From Nemorincola caseinilytica (lineage in GTDB: Bacteria > Bacteroidota > Bacteroidia > Chitinophagales > Chitinophagaceae), in the NCBI RefSeq assembly GCF_039540515.1, contig NZ_BAABFA010000023.1, forward strand, positions 1-64,000: a stretch of 64,000 nucleotides of DNA, in the 5' to 3' direction. Below, piece by piece: positions 25,595-33,339 of the stretch. The notes below the pieces were generated by a model that ran no database searches, was not told where the DNA came from, and worked only from the letters and a program-made list of their open reading frames with translations. Each line of letters starts with the position of its first letter. Within the stretch, counting starts at the first letter, position 1. The position numbers were made by a program, and so were the translations under genes.

Positions 25595-28500
25595 CTATAT
25601 CTTCTCTATGGAATAGCTCACCTCTTCATGCTCTGCCAGGAAGGCTATCAGCTCATCGCTTATCAGTATCTTCTTGTTTTGCGTCTTTAGGCGTATGCCC
25701 ATATCGGTCTCCAGGTCCCTTACACTTATCACCAGTTCGGTATTGCCGGGATACTTCCTGATGTTGGCCTCCATAAAGGTGGCTATCTCCTCGCTCAGTT
25801 TATCCAGCGGTATGGCCATGCTTATCTTTTTGGTCATGGTCTTGCGTACCTCGTCCAGCAGCATCATTCCCTGTATCTGGAATTCCATAGTGCCCGGCCT
25901 GAACCTGTGCTCGTCATATACACCCGTTATCACCAGCTTCTGCCCGTTCACCAGGTAGTTGCCATAGGCCACATAGTTCTTCTCCCACATCACTATCTCC
26001 ATATTGCCCGAGTAGTCGTTCAGCACCATCTTCCCGAATTTGCTCCCCTTCTTCGTGGTCATATGCCCCGCATCTGTTACAAAGCCTGCTATACGCACCT
26101 GCCTGCCGCGTAGCTTTTCCAAGTCGGTTATAGCCGTCATGCCATAGTGCGTCATCTCGAACTTATAGCCATCCAGCGGGTGTGCGCTCAGGTAAATGCC
26201 CACTACTTCTTTCTCACGGTCCAGCAGTTCGGGCAGGCCCCATTTATCGCACTCGGGTATGGTAGGCGGTTTTATCTCGGGCATGGTGGCTGCGCCAAAA
26301 AGGCTATTGGCCGTCATAGATGCCGTTGCCTGTAGCTGGTTGCCAAAGCGCATCAGGCGTTCCAGCCCTGTTATAGGGTCTACCGCAGGTGCATAGAAAT
26401 ACTGCGCCCTGTGCATCTGCGAAAAGCAGTCCAGTGCCCCTGCCAGTGCCAGGCTTTCCATCGATTTCTTGTTCACCGTGCGTTGGTTCACGCGTTTTAT
26501 GAAGTCGAAGATGGTCAGGAATGGGCCGCTGGCCTCGCGCTCGGCTATGATGTCCTCTACCGCGGCCTCGCCCACGCCTTTTATGGCGTTCAGCCCGAAG
26601 CGTACCACGTTCTCCTTGGCCACGGCAAAACCTTTCAGGCTCTCGTTCACATCCGGCCCCAGTACCTGCAGCCCCATGCGCTGGCACTCCTCCATGTAGA
26701 ATTTTATCTTCTCTATGCTGCCCTGGTTGTTCAGTACGGCCGCCATATACTCGGCGGGATAGTGGGCTTTCAGGTAGGCTGTCTGGTAGGCCACAAGGGC
26801 ATAGCAGGTAGAGTGCGATTTGTTGAACGCATACTGTGCGAATGCCTCCCAGTCCGTCCATATCTTCTGCAGCTTGTCCTCGGGGTGTCCCTTTTTCTGC
26901 GCCCCTTCCACGAACTGGCCCTTCATCTTGTCCAGTACGGCCTTCTGCTTCTTACCCATTGCCTTGCGCAGTACGTCGGCATCGCCCTTGCTGAAGCCCG
27001 CAAGGCTCTGCGACAGTAGCATCACCTGTTCCTGGTACACGGTTATGCCATAGGTGTCGCCCAGGTACTCGGCCATCTCCGGCAGGTCGTAGGTTATAGG
27101 TTCCTGCCCATGTTTGCGCTTTATATAGTTGGGTATGTATTCTATAGGCCCCGGGCGGTACAGGGCGTTCATGGCTATCAGGTCATCGAATTTGTCCGGT
27201 TTCAGGTTTATGAGGTGCTTCTGCATACCCGGACTTTCGAACTGGAACGTACCATTGGTATCGCCCCTCTGGTACAGCTCGTAGGTCTTCTGGTCGTCCA
27301 GCGGCAGCTCGTCTATATTGATGGCTATATTGTAGTTGCGCTTTATCAGTGTCAGTGCATCTTTGATGATGGTGAGCGTTTTCAGCCCCAGGAAGTCCAT
27401 CTTTATCACACCCGCGTTCTCTATCACATTGCCCTCATACTGGGTTATCAGCAGTTCCACATCCTTGGTAGCGCACACGGGCAGCAGTTCCGACAGATCC
27501 TTAGGGGCTATGATGATGCCCGCCGCATGTATGCCCGTATTCCTCACCGATCCCTCCAGGGTCTCTGCCGACCGCAGTATCTCGCTATGCAGCGATCCCT
27601 GGTTATATATGGTTCTCAGTTGTTCCACAAGGGCCATATCCTCTGCCACCAGGCCTTCCTTCGCTTCCAGGCTGTTCTCGCCCTTTAGCTCGGCATGCAG
27701 CAGGCGCTTCAGCGATATGCCGGGCTTTTCAGGTACCAGCTTGGCCAGTGCATTGCTCTCTGGCAGGGGCAGGTCCATCACGCGGGCCACATCCTTTATA
27801 CTGCTCTTGGCGGCCATGGTACCATAGGTCACTATGTGTGCCACCTGGTTCTTGCCATATTTCTGCACCACATAGTCTATCACCTTCTGGCGGCCCACGT
27901 CGTCAAAGTCGGTATCTATATCCGGCATGCTCTTACGGTCCGGGTTCAGGAACCTTTCGAACAGTAGCTTGTATTTTATGGGATCTATATTGGTGATGCC
28001 TATGCAGTAGGCCACCACCGAGCCCGCCGCCGAGCCACGGCCCGGGCCTATGAACACACCCAGGTCGCGCCCCGCCTTTATGAAGTCGCTCACTATAAGG
28101 AAGTAGCCCGCAAAGCCCATCGTCTTGATGGTGAACAGCTCGAACTTTAGCCTGTCCTCTACCTCGGCCGTTATTTCCTTATAGCGCTCTTTGGCGCCCA
28201 TCCAGGTTATATGTTCCAGGTAGGCGTCCTGGTCATCATGAAATTCGGCTGGCACCTTGAAGTGGGGCAGCAGTATGTCGCGCTCCAGCTTCAGGGGCTT
28301 TATCTTATCCAGTATCAGGTTGGTATTGTCTATCGCCTCCGGCAGATCGCTGAACAGATCTGTCATCTGCTGCGTGTTCTTGAAGAAGAACTGGTCGTTG
28401 TAGAAGGCAAAGCGTGCATCCTTCATATGCACCTCATCGTCGCCACCCTCCTTATACTTCGGTGTACTCTGTTTCTCGCCGGTGTTTATACACAGCAGTA

Positions 28501-29206
28501 TGTCGTGCGCATTGTAGTCGCTCTGGTCCACATAGTGGCTGTCGTTGCTGGCTATGATGGGCACATTGTATTTGCGGGCAAAGCGTACCAGCACCTCGTT
28601 CACCTTTATCTGTTCGGGTATCTCGTGGCGTTGCAGCTCTACATAGTAGTCATCGCCAAAGAGGTCCAGCCACCATTTGAAGACCTTCTCTGCCTCATCC
28701 TCGCCCTTGCGCAGTATGGTGCGCGGCACATCGGCCGCCAGGCAGCAGGTAGTGGCTATCAGCCCTTCATGATACTTTAGTATCAGCTCCTTGTCTATAC
28801 GCGGGTACTTGCCATATAGCCCCTCCATATACCCCAGAGAGCATAGTTTCACCAGGTTCTTATAGCCCACCTCGTCCTTGGCCAGCAATAGCTGGTGGCA
28901 GCGCTGGTCCTTATCGTCCTTCGAGAATTGGCGCTTATGCCTGTCGGCCACCAGGTAGAACTCGCAGCCCACCACCGGTTTTACTTCCGGCTCTTCTATG
29001 TTCTTTCCCTCGGGCGTAGTGCCCACCACCTTCTTTTTCTTCCAGGCCTCTGCCACGAATTCGAACACGCCGAACATATTGCCATGATCGGTGATGGCCA
29101 TCGCAGGCATGCCATCCTTGCGCGCCTTATCGTACAGGCGCGATATATTAGAAGCCCCGTCCAGCAGGGAGAACTGTGTATGATTGTGTAAATGAGAGAA
29201 TTTCAT
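25595..29206 (-). CDS. dnaE: DNA polymerase III subunit alpha
   Basis: 1203 residues from ATG 29206 (MKFSHLHNHTQFSLLDGAS), close to the usual DnaE1 length. The N-terminal PHP domain holds HLHNH and ITDHGNM. The C-family polymerase core has the catalytic MPDIDTDFDD (Asp429, Asp431). The helix-hairpin-helix/finger region (FGLNAIKGVGEAAVEDI) and an OB-fold (VRIAGFVTDAGHMTTKKG) follow. It is the main replicative polymerase. The frame extends eight codons upstream to 29230, but MKFSHLHNH is the standard start. TACTTTG at 29262-29256 (minus strand) may be part of its promoter. Confidence 0.97.
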   Translation of the reverse strand: MKFSHLHNHTQFSLLDGASNISRLYDKARKDGMPAMAITDHGNMFGVFEFVAEAWKKKKVVGTTPEGKNIEEPEVKPVVGCEFYLVADRHKRQFSKDDKDQRCHQLLLAKDEVGYKNLVKLCSLGYMEGLYGKYPRIDKELILKYHEGLIATTCCLAADVPRTILRKGEDEAEKVFKWWLDLFGDDYYVELQRHEIPEQIKVNEVLVRFARKYNVPIIASNDSHYVDQSDYNAHDILLCINTGEKQSTPKYKEGGDDEVHMKDARFAFYNDQFFFKNTQQMTDLFSDLPEAIDNTNLILDKIKPLKLERDILLPHFKVPAEFHDDQDAYLEHITWMGAKERYKEITAEVEDRLKFELFTIKTMGFAGYFLIVSDFIKAGRDLGVFIGPGRGSAAGSVVAYCIGITNIDPIKYKLLFERFLNPDRKSMPDIDTDFDDVGRQKVIDYVVQKYGKNQVAHIVTYGTMAAKSSIKDVARVMDLPLPESNALAKLVPEKPGISLKRLLHAELKGENSLEAKEGLVAEDMALVEQLRTIYNQGSLHSEILRSAETLEGSVRNTGIHAAGIIIAPKDLSELLPVCATKDVELLITQYEGNVIENAGVIKMDFLGLKTLTIIKDALTLIKRNYNIAINIDELPLDDQKTYELYQRGDTNGTFQFESPGMQKHLINLKPDKFDDLIAMNALYRPGPIEYIPNYIKRKHGQEPITYDLPEMAEYLGDTYGITVYQEQVMLLSQSLAGFSKGDADVLRKAMGKKQKAVLDKMKGQFVEGAQKKGHPEDKLQKIWTDWEAFAQYAFNKSHSTCYALVAYQTAYLKAHYPAEYMAAVLNNQGSIEKIKFYMEECQRMGLQVLGPDVNESLKGFAVAKENVVRFGLNAIKGVGEAAVEDIIAEREASGPFLTIFDFIKRVNQRTVNKKSMESLALAGALDCFSQMHRAQYFYAPAVDPITGLERLMRFGNQLQATASMTANSLFGAATMPEIKPPTIPECDKWGLPELLDREKEVVGIYLSAHPLDGYKFEMTHYGMTAITDLEKLRGRQVRIAGFVTDAGHMTTKKGSKFGKMVLNDYSGNMEIVMWEKNYVAYGNYLVNGQKLVITGVYDEHRFRPGTMEFQIQGMMLLDEVRKTMTKKISMAIPLDKLSEEIATFMEANIRKYPGNTELVISVRDLETDMGIRLKTQNKKILISDELIAFLAEHEEVSYSIEKI

Positions 29207-29358
29207 GAGAGAACCGCACTCGTCCGCCATCGGCAGACACCCTTACAGCGTCTCACAAAGTAACGAAAAATGAGGGGGTAGGCGAGGGGAAGTTTTCCAC
29301 AGAAAAGTAAAATGATACCTGTCTTATCGTGGGACAAAAGAGATCTTAATTATTTTCA

Positions 29359-29366
29359 TAGATTTG
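29359..29366 (+). promoter_or_regulatory. -7 box TAGATTTG for the AT-rich gene pair
   Basis: TAGATTTG matches TAnnTTTG and lies 19 bases before ATG 29386. No TTG is present 19-21 bases upstream. It is the only promoter-like site I see for the two-gene AT-rich island. Confidence 0.45.
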
Positions 29367-29385
29367 TATTTTATATACTCTATCT

Positions 29386-29646
29386 ATGAAACGATCAATA
29401 GGGATAAAGTCCAATGAATTTGGTAATTCACCTGTCAAGGGCCAGAAAAAGAACTTTCATCCTATCAATACAAAGGAGATACACATTCCTTTCTCGACCT
29501 CGAAAATGGAGGTGCTCCGTGAAGAGACTCCGGAAGAAGTAAAGAAAAGAATAGAGCGGTCTATGAAGAACATGGAAAAGGGAAATAGTGTTTCCTTTTC
29601 GGGTGAGGAGTTTCAGCAGTTATCGAAGGTTTTAAGCGGTGCTTAA
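29386..29646 (+). CDS. Small hypothetical protein in AT-rich island
   Basis: 86 residues, highly charged, beginning MKRSIGIKSNEFGNSPVKGQ. The C-terminal half is a predicted helix, EETPEEVKKRIERSMKNMEK, followed by GEEFQQLSKVLSGA. It has no signal peptide or membrane helix and no motif I know. Size, charge and position before a larger orphan gene (41 bases apart, same strand) resemble an antitoxin, immunity or accessory protein, but that is inference from layout only. Codons are AT-rich, unlike the flanking genes, suggesting horizontal transfer. Confidence 0.65.
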   Translation: MKRSIGIKSNEFGNSPVKGQKKNFHPINTKEIHIPFSTSKMEVLREETPEEVKKRIERSMKNMEKGNSVSFSGEEFQQLSKVLSGA

Positions 29647-29687
29647 TTATTTGAATTTTTTCATTCAATACGTTTACTTAAATAGAT

Positions 29688-30284
29688 ATGAAAGACCAAT
29701 CACTAAAACTATGGCAAGAATTTAGAAGAAGTTTTATTTTTCATCTCAAGAATACTCCACAGGAAAAATACTATGGAATGCTTGATCAAACAACAAATGT
29801 TTCGATAAAGAAGAATAGGACAAATTTTTATTCGAATTATTTTATAGACAAAATTGCTCTAGACTTAGAATTAGAAAAAGAAAAAAAAGAGTTTTTAAAA
29901 ATAGACATCTCATTAGTTCAAAGATCTGTGAATTTCGGATGGCCTGTAAGAAAGATATTTATTGAGGTTGAAAACGATTTAGATGGTGATCCAGAGAGAG
30001 AAGTGCAAAAGCTATGCTCAGTATATGCCCCGCTAAAAATACTTATTGTATGGACATGGAATTCTTGGGATACTATTAGACAAGATCACTTAGTTGATAA
30101 TTGGAGTTACATATTAAACTCATATCATGATGTATTTGTAGATTTAGCCGGTACGTTTATTGTAATAATAGCGGAAACTAATTTCAATTCTAACACAAAA
30201 AAAATAAGATTTCTTGCCACATCATGGAATGAAACTCAAAAAACGTTCGATGCCGAAGAAGTATTGTTTGAACGGACATTCTAG
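29688..30284 (+). CDS. Hypothetical protein, possible PD-(D/E)xK nuclease fold
   Basis: 198 residues, AT-rich codons. No family recognised for certain. Residues 50-120 show the order of a restriction-like fold: a helix ending in a Glu/Lys run (about 50-69), strand FLKIDISLV with Asp73, strand KIFIEVEND with Glu93 and Glu95, helix REVQKLCSVY, and strand LKILIVWTW. This resembles PD-(D/E)xK nucleases in which ExE replaces ExK. A second hydrophobic strand TFIVIIAE comes near 156-163. Catalytic activity is not proven. With the upstream 86-residue gene it forms the only obvious foreign cassette in the window, followed by 600 bp of repeats and hairpins. Confidence 0.6.
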   Translation: MKDQSLKLWQEFRRSFIFHLKNTPQEKYYGMLDQTTNVSIKKNRTNFYSNYFIDKIALDLELEKEKKEFLKIDISLVQRSVNFGWPVRKIFIEVENDLDGDPEREVQKLCSVYAPLKILIVWTWNSWDTIRQDHLVDNWSYILNSYHDVFVDLAGTFIVIIAETNFNSNTKKIRFLATSWNETQKTFDAEEVLFERTF

Positions 30285-30871
30285 TTGCCCCGCCTGATTG
30301 AAGTTCCACTTGCGAAAGGAGCCGTTCCCCCTGTTTGGCCACAAGTAATGCATCGTGCCCGACCTGGTCGAAGTGTCTCGCTTCGTCTTCGCTAATGCAA
30401 GCGTTCGCTTGCGAAAGGAGCCACTAAAACCTCTGTTTTGGTCGCAAGTAATACATCATGCCCATCCTTCCATCCTACGGATCAGGGGGTCAAACCATGA
30501 TGTACACTTTCTCTGCACATCATGTCACTCCATTTTGGTTCACTCCTATCCATATCTCATATTTGTTACGGTCGGCGCCCACCACTACAAAAGGCGCCTG
30601 CACCGGCACAATATGTACATATACCTACATGGCACATCACTATATACTTTTTGGGGCATTATCCGGGTACCCGTGTAAACTAATTCAGGTACTCACACCT
30701 ACACAAAAGGTGCATAGACCGACATAGAAGGTACATTTTATGTACATAAGACCGACATGAAACAAGCATAAAATGTGCATAAAATGAGGCGAAAACGACT
30801 ATAAATGATTGATTATCAATGAAGATGCCTTCCTATAAAAATATTTCCACAAAATGCACCTTTCCCGATTG
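30285..30871. repeat. Gene-free region with repeats and hairpins
   Basis: 587 bases without a credible gene. Two imperfect direct copies of a 52-56 base unit, sharing CTTGCGAAAGGAGCC and AAGTAATnCATCnTGCCC, lie at 30309-30360 and 30408-30463. A small hairpin GCAAGC/GCTTGC (30399-30404 with 30409-30414 approximately) precedes the second copy. CATGATGT/ACATCATG (30496-30503, 30517-30524) and GTACAT/ATGTAC (30731-30736, 30740-30745) are inverted repeats, and AGACCGACAT occurs at 30716 and 30749. The block is AT-rich toward its end. It looks like decayed mobile or repeat DNA next to the AT-rich gene pair; an RNA gene cannot be excluded. Confidence 0.6.
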
Positions 30872-31714
30872 TCAAATTGTAATCACATTACCGCATTGCC
30901 GAATTACCCGCCACACCTCCTCCCTCGTACCATACTGCTCCCGCAAGTACCTCACCGATGTCGCCCCCGCCGATTTAGATAACTTCATCCCATCCGCCCC
31001 CGATACCAATCCATGATGATGAAAAGTTGTATCAAGAAATGAGCCAGCACGCAGCAGTTTTGCCAGGTACAGTTGCACCAGTGTCGATGGCCGCAGGTCC
31101 ATACCTCGCACCACCAGGTCCACCCCATAGTGCATATCATCTACCACCGATGATAACTGGTATGCAGGGTAGCCATCCTTTTTCCGTATCACAGGGTCTG
31201 CCATCAGGGTAGGGAAGGGATGTTCTTCTATGCCCTGCAATGTGCGCATATGCACTACGGCATTCACATCAGTACGCAGCCGCCAGCAGGCGTCCTTTGT
31301 ATCCGGCGGCAGGCCTTTATGCCTGCAGGTGCCGGGATAGCTGCCATCCTTGCTGTGGCTCAGTACCTGCGCGCGCGAGCAGGTACAGGCAAATACATGC
31401 CCTACCTCCCACAATTGCTGCAGTGCGGCACTGTATAGCGGCAGACGGTGTACCTGCGAGTATTCTTGCTCGAATTCCTCGTAGTTGCGCGGCCCCTCAT
31501 GCCAGGGTATCTCCAGGAAGTTCAACGTATCGAAGATGTCCTGCACATACTCCCGCTCTACGCGGTCGCGGTCCATGTCGTCTATACGCAGCAGTATTTT
31601 GGCGCCGGTGCGCCCGGCCAGTGCGGCAGTGGTGGCGAACGACAGTACATTGCCTATGTGCAGGTAGCCGCTGGGTGTGGGCGCTATGCGTGTCTTTCCG
31701 AAAGTTGTGTGCAC
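30872..31714 (-). CDS. GluQ-like glutamyl-tRNA synthetase paralog
   Basis: 280 residues. Class I synthetase catalytic core with IAPTPSGYLHIGN (HIGH-type motif) near the N-terminus and MKLSKS (KMSKS) near residue 250. CTCSRAQV and CRHKG provide zinc-ligand cysteines, as in glutamyl-Q-tRNA(Asp) synthetase (YadB/GluQ). It lacks the anticodon-binding domain of full GltX. GluQ attaches glutamate to queuosine in tRNA-Asp; whether this paralog does so is inferred. It is last in a long minus-strand operon, seven bases after the NAD-binding gene, with no obvious link to its operon partners. Confidence 0.85.
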   Translation of the reverse strand: MHTTFGKTRIAPTPSGYLHIGNVLSFATTAALAGRTGAKILLRIDDMDRDRVEREYVQDIFDTLNFLEIPWHEGPRNYEEFEQEYSQVHRLPLYSAALQQLWEVGHVFACTCSRAQVLSHSKDGSYPGTCRHKGLPPDTKDACWRLRTDVNAVVHMRTLQGIEEHPFPTLMADPVIRKKDGYPAYQLSSVVDDMHYGVDLVVRGMDLRPSTLVQLYLAKLLRAGSFLDTTFHHHGLVSGADGMKLSKSAGATSVRYLREQYGTREEVWRVIRQCGNVITI

Positions 31715-31721
31715 CGAAGAA

Positions 31722-32390
31722 CTATTGTGCCAGTTGTATGATGTCCTTACCTTCTATCACATCACGCTCATACCCGCGCTGGGTAATGTGTATCATGGCC
31801 AGTCCCAGCTCGCGCATGGTACAGAAGCCACCGGGCGCTATCGCCCTGCCTATGGGGAACAACCAGTTGATGTACTTGTAAAAGCTATGTGTACGCGTAA
31901 GCCCCGGTGTAGGCTTTATAAAACCCGGGCGAAAAGCATATGCTTTCCGGAAAGGCAACTTCATCAGGTCGTTCTCGGTCTTGCCCTTTACGCGTGCCCA
32001 GTTGCTGCGTCCCTGCTCGGTGCTATCTGTGCCCGCACCCGATACATAGCAGAACACCATATCCTTATTGAGCCGGCAAAGGGTTTCCCCCACATGCATG
32101 GTGAGCGTATGGGTTATCTTGTAATATTCTTCCTTGCTGATGCCTACCGACGATATACCGAGACAGAAATAGCAGGCATCATAGCCCGAAAGGTGTTGTT
32201 CTATAGCAGAAAGGTCGTAAAGGTCGGGGTGTATCACCTCCCTCAGCTTGGGGTGCGACAGGCCAATGCTTTTGCGGTTTATCACCAGTACTGCGGCCAC
32301 GTCAGGATGGTTCAGGCATTCGTGCAGTACCCCTTCGCCCACCATGCCGGTAGCGCCGGTGATAATGATCCTGAGCGCATTCTTATTCAT
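31722..32390 (-). CDS. NAD(P)-dependent epimerase/oxidoreductase-like protein
   Basis: 222 residues. The N-terminal Rossmann motif IIITGATGMVGEGVL is followed by CYFCLGISSVGIS and the YVSGAGTDST segment in which the usual catalytic YxxxK is not clear (KVKGKTENDL lies further on). It resembles the HTATIP2/YbjT-like atypical SDR proteins in Bacteroidota. It may bind NADPH and act as a reductase or redox sensor. Gaps of 6-7 bases to both neighbours show co-transcription. Confidence 0.82.
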   Translation of the reverse strand: MNKNALRIIITGATGMVGEGVLHECLNHPDVAAVLVINRKSIGLSHPKLREVIHPDLYDLSAIEQHLSGYDACYFCLGISSVGISKEEYYKITHTLTMHVGETLCRLNKDMVFCYVSGAGTDSTEQGRSNWARVKGKTENDLMKLPFRKAYAFRPGFIKPTPGLTRTHSFYKYINWLFPIGRAIAPGGFCTMRELGLAMIHITQRGYERDVIEGKDIIQLAQ

Positions 32391-32396
32391 GACCAG

Positions 32397-33305
32397 TTAT
32401 TTCAGTATCATCACATCCTTATACCCGAACCACTGTTTCAGAGAGTCTTTCACTCTTGTGGTGTCCATTATGCGGCAGGAGATGGTAGTGACCACGAAGA
32501 AATTGGCAGAGTCTTTTTCAACAACTTCTACTTTGTTGCCGTTCAGTGTCAGCATACCTACACGCTTGTCGGCGCGGTCCTTTGTGCGGTAGCTGCCTAT
32601 CACCATCTTGAAGTCGTTCTCCAATGTAGAGTCTACTACCAGTTGTGCATTGCTGTCCACGGTGTCTACCTGTGGCGCCAGGGTGTCCGGCTCGGGCAGT
32701 ACTTGCTTTGCGGTAGTATCTATCACAGGCGCGGCCACCGGTGCAGGTTTATTGTTCTCGGTAATGTAGTAGTAAACGAAATAGCCACCTGCACCCAGTA
32801 TGATGATGAACACCAGCACCAGTACCACCATCCGCCAGTTCACCGAATCGGCCTTGGCAGGCGGCGGGTAAGAGGGTTTGTGCGACAGTTTCGAGTTCTG
32901 TTCATCCAGTTGCTTGCTGTTCTTTATCACCGGTATACCTGCGGGGGTATAGTTGAATTTCTCATCGGTAATGAAAGATACTTTGCCATCCTTTTCTACG
33001 AACCGGCCTATATTGGGTATATGCACCTCCTTGCCCATGGCCAGGTCTTTGCGGGCCTGTACACTGTATTCGCGCAGGGTATTGGCCGCTTTCGATATGC
33101 TTATCTGCTCATTGGTGGCTATGAAATTGGCAAAGCTGTCATCTATCGATCCGCCCGGGGTCACGATCACCTCGTAAGAGGGTGGTTGCAGGGCATTGCC
33201 ATCATAAGTAGCGCGTACTTTCCGCAACTCCATATTGCCCAGCCCATGTATGTAACAAAATTGGTTCTTGAGCAGGTACAACCCTATATACTTCGCTATA
33301 TCCAT
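32397..33305 (-). CDS. HU-CCDC81 and SPOR domain protein
   Basis: 302 residues. Two prokaryotic HU-CCDC81 domains occupy about 1-130 (MDIAKYIGLYLLKNQ start, EVHIPNIGRFVEKDG). One membrane helix lies near 155-180 (MVVLVLVFIIILGAGGYFV). A Pro/Asp/Thr-rich periplasmic linker leads to a SPOR domain at about 225-302 (FKMVIGSYRTKDRADK), which binds denuded septal peptidoglycan. It probably couples cytoplasmic HU-like domains to the division-site wall. This architecture is Bacteroidota-specific. It lies between the beta-barrel gene and the NAD-binding gene in the envelope operon. Confidence 0.9.
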   Translation of the reverse strand: MDIAKYIGLYLLKNQFCYIHGLGNMELRKVRATYDGNALQPPSYEVIVTPGGSIDDSFANFIATNEQISISKAANTLREYSVQARKDLAMGKEVHIPNIGRFVEKDGKVSFITDEKFNYTPAGIPVIKNSKQLDEQNSKLSHKPSYPPPAKADSVNWRMVVLVLVFIIILGAGGYFVYYYITENNKPAPVAAPVIDTTAKQVLPEPDTLAPQVDTVDSNAQLVVDSTLENDFKMVIGSYRTKDRADKRVGMLTLNGNKVEVVEKDSANFFVVTTISCRIMDTTRVKDSLKQWFGYKDVMILK

Positions 33306-33339
33306 TGTGACAATTAGCCTATGAAAGTAGTGCTTTTAT

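Noticed and set aside
25595..29230. dnaE start at 29230
   Set aside because: The extra eight residues are not part of the family; MKFSHLHNH at 29206 is the standard DnaE opening.
30309..30463. Possible CRISPR-like or retron structure
   Set aside because: Only two imperfect copies with a single spacer and no cas or reverse transcriptase gene nearby.
30355..30678. 107-codon open frame in the repeat region
   Set aside because: Translates to a Cys/His/Ser-rich sequence without motif, crosses the second repeat copy and a hairpin, and has no promoter or ribosome-binding site.
31677..33317. 546-codon open frame on the plus strand
   Set aside because: It lies opposite three well-supported minus-strand genes (GluQ-like, NAD-binding, HU/SPOR) and has no recognisable domain; the codon pattern is that of an antisense shadow.
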